Positions 15,711 through 24,454 of a stretch of DNA of 64,000 nt are shown piece by piece (position 1 is the stretch's first letter; each line of letters opens with the position of its first letter). The stretch is from contig NZ_CP056032.1 in NCBI RefSeq assembly GCF_013375035.1, positions 4,834,001-4,898,000 of the forward strand, written 5' to 3'. Origin of the DNA: Spirosoma sp. KUDC1026 (lineage in GTDB: Bacteria; Bacteroidota; Bacteroidia; Cytophagales; Spirosomataceae). Position numbers and translations under genes: made by a program. The notes beneath the pieces were generated by a model. That model was not told the origin of the DNA, did not search any database, and saw only the letters and a program-made list of their open reading frames with translations.

Positions 15711-17477
15711 TTATTTCTTCGCATCGATGGCGTAGAAGCGCCACTTCGTTTTGAAATCCCGGTCGAGTTTCTGATTTGTCAGGATAGCGCGGATCAGTTC
15801 GACAGGCATCGAGTTCATCTGCATAATCGAGTCGTGGAACTGTTTATAGGTCATCTTGCCGCTGTCGACCAGTTCTTTTTTCAGAGCGTAGAACTGAAAG
15901 CCACCCGTCATGTAGGCTAGTTGGTACAGCGGTTCGTAGCCGCCCACGAATGACCGGCGTACTTCGCCTTCTGCATTGGCGCGTTCGTGCCCTACCCGAT
16001 CCACCAGGAAGTCGATGCACTGCTGCGGTCCCCATTTACCCAGGTGGTAGTTGAGCGAGAAAATGATTCGGGCGCAGCGGTGCATCCGCCAGAACAGCAT
16101 CCCGATCCGATCTTCGGGCGACTGGGGGAAGTTCATATCCCACAGTACCATTTCCCAGTAGAGCGACCAGCCTTCGGTCCAGAACGGCGTCCGGAAGCGA
16201 CGATACGTCTTGTAGCGGTTGTTCATAAACCCCTGCAGGTGGTGCCCCGCGATGAGTTCGTGATGCACCGTTGCCCGCGAGAAATGAGGGTTATTCCCCC
16301 GCATGCTCATTAGCTTGTCTTCGTGCGACATGCTCGGCGTGGGGTACGAAATCAGAATCGTTTCGCCACCCAGGAAGAACGGACTCACCTTCTGCCGCTC
16401 GGCTGTCATCATGTTCATGCGCCAGGTCTCCTCGGCAATGGGCGGAATCGTGATCAGGTCTTTCTGCTTGAGAAACGCGATGGATTCATTGTACAGGCGC
16501 AGAATTAGCTCCGGCTGTTTCCCTACCGGAACGATGCTGTTTTTCACCTTCTCCTGCGCGGCTTTCCAGTTGTCGCCGAAACCCATCTCGCGGGAGGCCT
16601 TCAACAGTTCGCGGTCGCACCAGGCAAACTCCTTGTTGGCAATTTCGATCAGTTCCTCGGGCGAGTACGGTATGTATTCGAACGCCAGTTGCTGCATCAG
16701 AGCGTCGCGGCCAACAGCCACCCCAACAATGCCGCTGCCATCTTCTTTGACTGGTGGGGGTACCTTGGCTTTTTTACCAAAAAGGGCTGCGTAGCCCGCC
16801 AGCAGACTATCGGTTTTGCGGTATGGCTCGGGTACCCACCACGTAAACAGGGGATCATAGTTATTGTAGAACTCATAGACGCTTTTCAGAGCTGCCCGGA
16901 GCCCGTTGGCCGTACCTTCTGCCCGCTGGGCCAGCGCCGGATCGATCTTATCCAGCTTCTCGGCGGCTCTACGCGCTTCGGCGATCTCACGGCCCCAGAG
17001 CGTCAGATCGCGGGCGACCTGTTCGCCGTTCATGGTCGTACCCCGCCGACGAAGTTTTTCCAGGGTGTAGAACTTGTCGGCAAACGGAAACCAGGCCTTA
17101 ATTTTTTCAACCTCAGCCGCTTCCTCGGCCAGTTCGCGCTGGTCGACCTGGATGGTCCGTTGAAACAGAACGTAATCCACCTGACTATCGACGGAGAGCT
17201 GGTTGAAATTCATTTTTTCAAGCTGCTGCAGGTAGTCGGTATTCAGCTTCTGAAACCGTTCCCGGCGCTCGGGCGAGTTTTCAATAGTATAAAATCGGTT
17301 CAGGCTGCCCCGATCGGCGCTGTACTGCGTCATCAGGAAATGCACATCGCTGGTCTGCGGGTTGACGTTGGCGAGGGGGGCAGGTCTGGGCTGAGCGGTC
17401 GTCGATAGATACGTCAGGAATGTAATGACGGTCGCTAGTACGGTTTTTAGTTGGATAAAGCGTAATCGTTTGAGCAT
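15711..17477 (-). CDS. DUF885 family secreted metallopeptidase-like protein
   Basis: 588 residues with an N-terminal signal sequence (LATVITFLTYLSTTAQ). DUF885 proteins are gluzincin-like: the zinc motif is HHELIAGHHLQGF (HExxxGH), followed after about 30 residues by the downstream Glu in FWTEGWSLYWE. The upstream YPTPSMSHE block also fits. Peptidase activity is inferred from these residues; substrates are unknown. Full length for the family. Upstream DNA holds a TAGCTTTG element. First gene of a unit that may include the acetamidase. Confidence 0.9.
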   Translation of the reverse strand: MLKRLRFIQLKTVLATVITFLTYLSTTAQPRPAPLANVNPQTSDVHFLMTQYSADRGSLNRFYTIENSPERRERFQKLNTDYLQQLEKMNFNQLSVDSQVDYVLFQRTIQVDQRELAEEAAEVEKIKAWFPFADKFYTLEKLRRRGTTMNGEQVARDLTLWGREIAEARRAAEKLDKIDPALAQRAEGTANGLRAALKSVYEFYNNYDPLFTWWVPEPYRKTDSLLAGYAALFGKKAKVPPPVKEDGSGIVGVAVGRDALMQQLAFEYIPYSPEELIEIANKEFAWCDRELLKASREMGFGDNWKAAQEKVKNSIVPVGKQPELILRLYNESIAFLKQKDLITIPPIAEETWRMNMMTAERQKVSPFFLGGETILISYPTPSMSHEDKLMSMRGNNPHFSRATVHHELIAGHHLQGFMNNRYKTYRRFRTPFWTEGWSLYWEMVLWDMNFPQSPEDRIGMLFWRMHRCARIIFSLNYHLGKWGPQQCIDFLVDRVGHERANAEGEVRRSFVGGYEPLYQLAYMTGGFQFYALKKELVDSGKMTYKQFHDSIMQMNSMPVELIRAILTNQKLDRDFKTKWRFYAIDAKK

Positions 17478-17558
17478 CGTAGCGAATGGATTAGGTCAGG
17501 TAACAATGAATGAATGAGCGAAAGAGCGAATGCATCAGCAGGAATGGGTTAGGCGCGG

Positions 17559-17566
17559 CAAAGCTA
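17559..17566 (-). promoter_or_regulatory. -7 promoter element of DUF885 gene
   Basis: Minus strand reads TAGCTTTG; a second match, TATTTTTG, lies at 17573-17580. Either gives a leader of about 75 to 90 bases. No clear -33 TTG. Confidence 0.4.
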
Positions 17567-17701
17567 TTCAACCAAAAATACACGAATCGCTCTCATCCAC
17601 TCCGTGCCGCCTTCGCGAAAACTGATATTATTTTACCATGTCTTCCGGCTAGATTTTCAGCCTGTTACGTCTATTCTGCTTCCAGTTATGCCCTCGGCTG
17701 A

Positions 17702-18928
17702 TTACCGGCGCCGATCCTGAATAAATTCCGGGCGCGGCCCCATCCCGACCATGCGCCCGATGAGCCGACGCAGCGCCGGTACGTGGTCCATCAGCCAGAA
17801 AACAAATGGCGGAATTGACCCGCCCTCCGCGTTAGCAATGTACCGATGAGCAAAAATCTGCGCCCGCTGAATGACCCGTACCGGAAACGTTCGACGCCGT
17901 TGGATTCGCTCGAAAACGGTATCACTAACATTCCCTTTCTGCAGCGGTCCCGCCAGATAACGGGCCGCAGCCACGGCATCCTGAATAGCCAGATTCACGC
18001 CAACGCCCCCGGCGGGCGACATGGCATGGGCGGCATCGCCAATGCATAGCAAACCCGGCCGGTACCATTTCTTCAGCCGATCAATTTTAACGGTCAGCAA
18101 GCTGATTTTATCCCAGGAATCAAGTTCACGGACGTACTCCCCGACGAAGGGAGCCAGTTTAAGAATATTTTCCTGCAGCGCGGGCAAGCCCTGCTGTTTG
18201 ACGGCGTTGAACTGTCCCTTAGGGATGAGGTAACCACATTGAAAGTAGTCGTGCCGGTCGATGAGCACCATAAATTTTCCACCGTACACATACGCGAGTG
18301 CCTGCTCCGTCAGGGCCGTATCTTTAGAGATCCGCATCCAGAGTACGTCGATCGGAGCGCCGAAATCCTGAACGATCATACCGGCCTTCTCCCGCACCCG
18401 CGAATGACGTCCGTCGGTGCCGACTACCAGATCGGCCCTGATAATAACCTCCCCTGTGGGCGACGATGCCCGCACACCCGTTATTTTCCCACCCGTTGAG
18501 ATCAGGTCAGTCATTTCGGTTTCCATCAGGAGCGTAAACGAGGGAAATTGTCTGGCCTTTGCGCTGAGGAAATTCAGGAAGTCCCACTGCGGCATAAAGA
18601 CAATGAATGGTTTGTGTACCGGCAGATCCGAAAACTCGGCCATTGGCACCACGCGGGGGCCAGCCGCCAGACTGACCCGGTGCAGCTCCTGATGAGGCTG
18701 CTGCAGAAATTCGTCAATCAGCCCAAGCTCATATAAGAGTTCCAGCGTAGTCGGGTGGATGGTATCCCCCCGGAAATCGCGCAGGAAATCAGCGTGTTTT
18801 TCCAGTACGGTAACAGCTACCCCCGCCCGAGCCAGTAGGAAACCAAGCATCATACCGGCGGGGCCACCGCCCACAATGCAGCAGGTGGTCTGGTACGTAT
18901 TTTCCGTCTGGGTGTAATTGGTTGTCAT
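17702..18928 (-). CDS. FAD-dependent monooxygenase (UbiH/PHBH fold)
   Basis: A 408-residue flavoprotein. CCIVGGGPAGMMLGFLLARAG is the dinucleotide-binding GxGxxG motif near residue 18; RGDTIHPTTLELL is the substrate-side Arg block; LVVGTDGRHSRVR is the DG motif; and LLCIGDAAHAMSPAGGVG is the second FAD motif. These four in order define the class A aromatic hydroxylase group. Cytoplasmic. The substrate, probably an aromatic or polyketide-like ring, is not evident from the neighbours. Confidence 0.92.
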   Translation of the reverse strand: MTTNYTQTENTYQTTCCIVGGGPAGMMLGFLLARAGVAVTVLEKHADFLRDFRGDTIHPTTLELLYELGLIDEFLQQPHQELHRVSLAAGPRVVPMAEFSDLPVHKPFIVFMPQWDFLNFLSAKARQFPSFTLLMETEMTDLISTGGKITGVRASSPTGEVIIRADLVVGTDGRHSRVREKAGMIVQDFGAPIDVLWMRISKDTALTEQALAYVYGGKFMVLIDRHDYFQCGYLIPKGQFNAVKQQGLPALQENILKLAPFVGEYVRELDSWDKISLLTVKIDRLKKWYRPGLLCIGDAAHAMSPAGGVGVNLAIQDAVAAARYLAGPLQKGNVSDTVFERIQRRRTFPVRVIQRAQIFAHRYIANAEGGSIPPFVFWLMDHVPALRRLIGRMVGMGPRPEFIQDRRR

Positions 18929-19232
18929 ACGCCTATACTCATCATATATCCCCTAAAAAAGGCTTCCAGTTGTACCTATTACCGCCTGAGCTGTATGCAG
19001 CTGATCTGTTTTACGTAGATACCACCAGTAGCTATTACTTACTCTTTATAACATTTAAAATACAATTAAAAATATGTTTGGGCCTTAAAAAGCAAATAAT
19101 CGGAATTTAGATTTGTCAAAATATCATTTATACAAATGATATTTTACTTGCTACCTATTAATCAAATCAATAACACCTGTAATTGTACTTACCCAATTCA
19201 TTTCTTACCAAAATACAATTTTGTTTAAACTC
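18929..19232. other. A/T-rich intergenic region before SusC
   Basis: Much richer in A and T than the flanking genes. It holds two TAnnTTTG matches on the plus strand (19073-19080 and 19108-19115) and a perfect 12-bp inverted repeat at 19118-19145. No gene is seen. Confidence 0.6.
19108..19145 (+). promoter_or_regulatory. Putative promoter and operator-like palindrome
   Basis: TAGATTTG at 19108-19115 is an exact -7 match, predicting a start near 19119. The palindrome AAAATATCATTT (19118-19129) with AAATGATATTTT (19134-19145) begins at that point. It could be an operator or the first hairpin of the SusC leader. The -33 spacing is not ideal. Confidence 0.4.
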
Positions 19233-22200
19233 ATGAGGAAATTCTTACTCTTTAGCCTGCTTCTGATATGCACTTCCGGCCTTACGGCCTGGGCGCAGGG
19301 GCGGAGAATCATTGGTAAAGTTACGTCAGCCGAAGATGGCGCCCCCCTGCCCGGCGTATCGGTTGTCATTAAAGGAACAACCCGGGGCGCAACAACAGAT
19401 GCGGCCGGTATTTACGACCTAACTATTCCAGACAATAAAGGGGCTGTGCTGGTATTCAGTTACGTAGGGGTCAAAACCCAGGAAATCAGAATCGGGAACG
19501 AATCCGAACTGAACGTGAGTTTGGTGTCTGACTCTCAGCTCCTGACCGAAGTCGTCGTGACGGGTAGCGGTGTGGAAACAAGCAAGGCCAAGCTGGGTAT
19601 TGCCGTAGAAAGTGTTTCGGGTAAGAACCTGCCCCAGACGCCCCAGGCCTCAATTGACCAGGCCCTGATCGGTAAGATTCCCGGTGCACAAATCTCGTCG
19701 GTCAGTGGTAATCCCGGCGACCCCGTCAACATTCTGCTGCGCGGCATCAACTCGGTGCAAGGTGGTACCAAACCGCTGATCATGGTTGATGGGGTACAGG
19801 TAGCCGCTACCGATATCAACTCGCTCGATCTGAGCAATGTCGACCGTATTGAAGTGGCCCAGGGCGCTGCGTCGGCCTCGATTTACGGCGCACAGGGTGC
19901 CAACGGGGTGATCCAGATATTCACCAAAAAAGGCAAGAAAGGCCGGGTGTCGGTTAATTACACGACCAGCTATTCGACGAACGAGTTCCTCAACACGGGG
20001 AACGTCCACAAAGCCGAGCTGCACCCCTACCTAACCGATGCCAACAACAACATCGTTGACGCAACGGGCAAGATTCTGTCAATCAATGACCTGGGTTCGC
20101 TGACTGGTATCTCGTATCAGTACGGCGGTGCTACGCGGTACGCCATCCAGGACATCCGCAACGACGCCAGTAAGCCCTACAACGCCAACCTGAAATACTA
20201 CGATCATTTTAAGCAGGTATTCCAGACTGGAACGACAACCAATAATACGATCAACGTATCAGGAGCTTCGGAAAAAAGCGATTTCAACATCTCGGTGGCC
20301 AATAACCACAATGTAACACCCATCCTGAAGAATGGCTACATTGACCGCAGTAACCTCTCGGCCAACGTGGGTACCGAACTGTTCAAGGGCTTCACCATCC
20401 GATCGACAACGCAGCTGGTGTACACCAAAAACACGATGAAGCCAGGTCTGGGTGCAGCCGGTGGCACGTACTACGGTCAGGGGAACACCCTTGGGAACAT
20501 CGGTTCGGTGTATGGCTTCCTGAACACGTCGCCTTTCTTTGACCTAACAGCGAAATTACCCGACGGTAACTATCCACGTATCCAGCGAGCCGACTTCGTG
20601 AGTATCAACGCCAGTAACCCGTACTACAACCTGCAATACACGGACGGGCTGGACAACAAGATTGACGTTCTTCAGAACTTCGACGCCAATTATAAGATCA
20701 ACAAGTTTCTGGAACTGGACGCCAAATACGGCATCAACTACCGGACAGAAAACGCCCGCTGGACGTACTATAACCAGTCGAGCAATACCAACTCGGCGTA
20801 CTACAATACGTATTCGAGCAACTACGCGCCCAACAACAAGGGAGAAATCGACAACTATCAGTACAACACGACTTTCCAGAATTTCCTGGGAACAGCCTAC
20901 ATCCGTACTGATTTCCAGAACGATTTTCACATCAATGTTCCTGTCCAGACCAGTACGCAGGTTTCGTTCGACTATCGTAAGAACAAGTACTCCGAGTATG
21001 ATACGTATGGTTTAGGGCTGGGCCTGGCGCCACCGTATAACATCAGCTCGACGTCCTCGCAGGCGGTAGCGTTAGACTACGTAAAACCATTCGTTACGTA
21101 CGGCTACCTGGTCAACCAGAAAGTTGATTTCGGCGACTATGGTGGCGTAACAGCAGGTTTCCGGAGCGACTGGTCGTCGGCGTTTGGCGGTGGCTCTACC
21201 CCATTCACGTTCCCGCACTTCGACGGCCATATCGCACCGCTGTCGTTCTTCAAGAACAGCACACTGACCAACTACGTCCCTTATTTTAAACTGCGGGCGG
21301 CCTATGGTGAAGCGGGTATTCAGCCGGGTGCTTTTGACCGGTATCCGGTGCTGAATCAGCAGAACCTGGGCTCAGGACTGGTTTACTCGGTTCCAACGAC
21401 CAATAACAACCCCAACCTGAAGGTAGAAGTATCAAAAGAACTGGAAATGGGTACAGACTTCACGGTAGGCGGTAACGCTGGCCGGGCATGGCTGAGCGCA
21501 ATTTCAGGCTCATTCACTTACTGGAAGCGCAAGAGCGAGAACGTCATCTATACGGTCAGCGTACCGCCATCCACCGGTTCGACAGGTCAGTTAACCAACG
21601 CTATCAACATGTCGTCAAATGGGGTTCAATTCTCGCTGACCTTGCCTGTTTACAATTCCAAAAACCTGAAATGGGATTTCACGACGAACTTCGGCCATCA
21701 GGTTTCTCGAATCGACGCCATCTCGGGCGGTGCCGACATTATCCTGACATCAAACGCGGGTAGCACGGCGCTGGTACTGACGCCTGGTCAGCAGATTGGA
21801 CAGATTTACGGCTACAAGGCGCTGACGAGCCTGGATTATACCAACCAGGAAGGCCAGCGGTACATCACGGCAGCTAACGAAGGCAACTACACCCTCGTTG
21901 ATGGCCGGGTGGTCGACAAACGAACGTATCAGATTCAGTTTACGAACGAAACCTACGCGCTGGCAAACCCTAACCCAAAATTCAACGCGTCGTTCATTAA
22001 CGGAGTTAGTTTCCGGGATTTCCTGACCCTGAACTTCCAGTTTGACTGGGTGTACGGTAGCCACCTTTATAACCAAACGAAAGAGTGGATGTACCGGGAT
22101 GGCATCAGTGGCGATTTCAGCAAGCCGGTAACTATCGACGGCAAAACGGGTGCGTATTCGGCTTACTGGTCCAGCGCCTACTACGGCCTGTGGGGTAGCC

Positions 22201-22493
22201 TGCGGGGCGCTGGCAACAACGCCACCAAAGATTACTTCCTGGAAGATGCTTCCTTCGTACGGCTGCGTAATATTTCGCTGGCTTTCGATCTGGCTAAGGT
22301 CGTTAAGTTGCCCTACCTCAACAAATGCCAGCTGGTGCTGACGGGCCGGAACATCCTGACCTGGACCAAGTACACCGGGTATGATCCGGAAATCAGTTCG
22401 GGTACCTCTAACTCGTCATTCGACCGGGGTGTAGACCACAGCACCCTGCCCAACACGAAGTCGTATCAGGTCGGCCTGAACATTGGATTCTAA
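19233..22493 (+). CDS. SusC/RagA TonB-linked outer membrane protein
   Basis: About 1,086 residues. ATG at 19233 gives MRKFLLFSLLLICTSGLTAW as a signal peptide. Then a carboxypeptidase-regulatory-like domain (IIGKVTSAEDGAPLPGVSVV, VLVFSYVGVKTQEIRI), the plug domain opening LTEVVVTGSGVE and containing LLRGINSVQGGTKPLIMVDG and GAQGANGVIQIFTKKG, and a barrel ending VGLNIGF with the terminal Phe. There is no STN domain, so it is a transport-only SusC. It imports an oligomeric substrate with the lipoprotein SusD, whose gene follows after 22 bases. No local sigma or FecR. Confidence 0.95.
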   Translation: MRKFLLFSLLLICTSGLTAWAQGRRIIGKVTSAEDGAPLPGVSVVIKGTTRGATTDAAGIYDLTIPDNKGAVLVFSYVGVKTQEIRIGNESELNVSLVSDSQLLTEVVVTGSGVETSKAKLGIAVESVSGKNLPQTPQASIDQALIGKIPGAQISSVSGNPGDPVNILLRGINSVQGGTKPLIMVDGVQVAATDINSLDLSNVDRIEVAQGAASASIYGAQGANGVIQIFTKKGKKGRVSVNYTTSYSTNEFLNTGNVHKAELHPYLTDANNNIVDATGKILSINDLGSLTGISYQYGGATRYAIQDIRNDASKPYNANLKYYDHFKQVFQTGTTTNNTINVSGASEKSDFNISVANNHNVTPILKNGYIDRSNLSANVGTELFKGFTIRSTTQLVYTKNTMKPGLGAAGGTYYGQGNTLGNIGSVYGFLNTSPFFDLTAKLPDGNYPRIQRADFVSINASNPYYNLQYTDGLDNKIDVLQNFDANYKINKFLELDAKYGINYRTENARWTYYNQSSNTNSAYYNTYSSNYAPNNKGEIDNYQYNTTFQNFLGTAYIRTDFQNDFHINVPVQTSTQVSFDYRKNKYSEYDTYGLGLGLAPPYNISSTSSQAVALDYVKPFVTYGYLVNQKVDFGDYGGVTAGFRSDWSSAFGGGSTPFTFPHFDGHIAPLSFFKNSTLTNYVPYFKLRAAYGEAGIQPGAFDRYPVLNQQNLGSGLVYSVPTTNNNPNLKVEVSKELEMGTDFTVGGNAGRAWLSAISGSFTYWKRKSENVIYTVSVPPSTGSTGQLTNAINMSSNGVQFSLTLPVYNSKNLKWDFTTNFGHQVSRIDAISGGADIILTSNAGSTALVLTPGQQIGQIYGYKALTSLDYTNQEGQRYITAANEGNYTLVDGRVVDKRTYQIQFTNETYALANPNPKFNASFINGVSFRDFLTLNFQFDWVYGSHLYNQTKEWMYRDGISGDFSKPVTIDGKTGAYSAYWSSAYYGLWGSLRGAGNNATKDYFLEDASFVRLRNISLAFDLAKVVKLPYLNKCQLVLTGRNILTWTKYTGYDPEISSGTSNSSFDRGVDHSTLPNTKSYQVGLNIGF

Positions 22494-22515
22494 TCTATTC
22501 AACTCTTTTGCAACC

Positions 22516-24198
22516 ATGAAACTCGGCAATACCAATAAATTTCTCACCACCGTTTGTTTAACGACTCTCCTGTTGGGTGCAGTCTCCTGCAAAGACCAGT
22601 TAGACGTTGGTAACCCCAACGCCCCAACGGTTTCGGCCAACATCAACACGGAAATCGGCCTGATCGATTTCGCACAGGGGGCCGTTTACATCAACGGTTT
22701 CGCCAACGGCGACGGCTGGCTGGGAGACAGCTACTTCTCACTGCCCTGGGGCTACAGCGAACTGATGGGCGACATGGTCGGCGCTGATGCGTCCAATAAC
22801 CAGGTAACCACCATCGGTCAGCCAGACTACATTATTCTGGACGACGGCACCAAAGTCACGAATCCCTCTCCCCAAATCGGCATTATTCGGTCGTACAACA
22901 GTCGGGCGGCTACCGGTGCAGGGAACAACCCGCTCTATTACCAATGGCTGAATATGTACGCCCTGAACAATGCCTGTAACCAGGTGCTGAGCCTGGTCGA
23001 CGGGATCAAGTTCGCCGGGGATGCAGCCTCACGGGTCAATACGGTCAAAGCCTGGGCGTACTGGTGGAAAGGCTACGCCTACGCGTCAATCGGCTCGATG
23101 TACTACGCCGGTCTGATCAACGATGCGGCCGGTACAACAAATGGCAACTACGTGCTGCATGATGCCATCATCAACCAGTCGAACACGTATTTTAACAAGG
23201 CCGCTACGACGCTGGGAAGCATCACTAGTGACACCGATTACCAGACTGTCCTGGGCGAGTTAATTCCGGCGGCTAACCAGGTAGGTCACGGTGGTATTCC
23301 AACAGTGGACATGTGGAAACGGAACATCAATACGATGCTGGCCCGAAATATTCTGGTCAACAAACTGGCTCCGTTTGTCAACAGCAATCCGAACGCAACG
23401 ATTACGAAGTCGTCGACCACAGCGATGACAGCGGCCGACTGGAATACGGTTCTGACGCTGACTACCAACGGAATTCAGTCGGGCGACAAAGTGTTTACGG
23501 GTCGTAGCACGGCGGCTAACTCATTCTTCTCTGCCACCGGCGGAACCGTAGCTTCGCTGACAACCGGACCAAACAGCGGCACGACGTTCAAGATCAGCGA
23601 GCGGTTTATTCAGAATTTCAACGCGGGCGACAAGCGCCTGTCTAACAACTTCGGCACGGCTACCACGTACAAGAACAATTACATATATACCACGCGGTAT
23701 AACCTGATCGATGGAGGAAATGGTGCCGCAGGTGTGTATGTGTACGGCAGCCGGACCGTGGGTGCTTATGAATTGTACATCGCTGGTAGCTACGAGGAGA
23801 ACACGCTGATGATGGCCGAAGCGAATATGCGCCTGAACAACATCGAGACGGGCCTGAAATCGGTTGATGCCGTTCGTACTTACCAGGGCGCGGGCGTTGC
23901 TGCCGTAGCGGGCACCAGCCTGACGCTGGCCAAAGCACTGACCGAGCTGACGCGCGAACGACGGGTATCACTGTTCAGCCGCGGACTTGCCTTCTACGAC
24001 AGTCGTCGCTGGGGATGGACGTACGACATTGCGAATGGTGGTGGCAGCTACGGTAATACCGTCGTAACGTCAGCCGGTGCGGTCAACAAGAACGTAACGA
24101 TTAACTACAACTTCCTTGATTACTGGGATGTACCGGCAGATGAAGCAATATTAAATCCTACACCATCCAGCGTAACCACCAAGAACCCAAACTTTTAA
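22516..24198 (+). CDS. SusD/RagB substrate-binding lipoprotein
   Basis: 560 residues. ATG at 22516 precedes a lipoprotein signal with lipobox LGAVSC. The mature start DQLDVGNPNAPTVSANINTE and the helical TPR-like body (WWKGYAYASIGSMYY), then ENTLMMAEANMRLNN and LTRERRVSLFSRGLAFYDSRRWG, are typical of the SusD superfamily. It caps the adjacent SusC barrel at the cell surface and captures ligand. The ligand is unknown: no glycoside hydrolase lies near. Confidence 0.93.
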   Translation: MKLGNTNKFLTTVCLTTLLLGAVSCKDQLDVGNPNAPTVSANINTEIGLIDFAQGAVYINGFANGDGWLGDSYFSLPWGYSELMGDMVGADASNNQVTTIGQPDYIILDDGTKVTNPSPQIGIIRSYNSRAATGAGNNPLYYQWLNMYALNNACNQVLSLVDGIKFAGDAASRVNTVKAWAYWWKGYAYASIGSMYYAGLINDAAGTTNGNYVLHDAIINQSNTYFNKAATTLGSITSDTDYQTVLGELIPAANQVGHGGIPTVDMWKRNINTMLARNILVNKLAPFVNSNPNATITKSSTTAMTAADWNTVLTLTTNGIQSGDKVFTGRSTAANSFFSATGGTVASLTTGPNSGTTFKISERFIQNFNAGDKRLSNNFGTATTYKNNYIYTTRYNLIDGGNGAAGVYVYGSRTVGAYELYIAGSYEENTLMMAEANMRLNNIETGLKSVDAVRTYQGAGVAAVAGTSLTLAKALTELTRERRVSLFSRGLAFYDSRRWGWTYDIANGGGSYGNTVVTSAGAVNKNVTINYNFLDYWDVPADEAILNPTPSSVTTKNPNF

Positions 24199-24224
24199 TA
24201 ACAACTCATAGATAATAGAATGGT

Positions 24225-24259
24225 AGAGGGTACTGGCGTTTGCTGGTACCCTCTTTTTA
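24225..24259 (+). terminator. Terminator of the SusCD operon
   Basis: AGAGGGTAC and GTACCCTCT pair around a 12-base loop and are followed by TTTTTA, 26 bases after the SusD stop. Good rho-independent terminator. Confidence 0.85.
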
Positions 24260-24387
24260 TTGTCCTGGTTCTTGGCTGTTCAATTCATTGTCAGTACCTC
24301 GTCAGGCGCCGTCTTATCGTCTACCAATACCAACAGCTCAACCATCAACCTATAGTGAACATGTTACGCTACGCTACTTACGCAAAA

Positions 24388-24429
24388 GCGCAGCAACGTG
24401 ATGAGAAAACTCCCATCGTGTTGCTGCGC
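24388..24429. terminator. Second hairpin between convergent genes
   Basis: GCGCAGCAACGTGATG and CATCGTGTTGCTGCGC pair with two mismatches around a 10-base loop, just past the stop of the minus-strand amidohydrolase gene. Probably serves that gene. Confidence 0.55.
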
Positions 24430-24454
24430 CTGCTGGTATGAGGATAGTCGGAAA

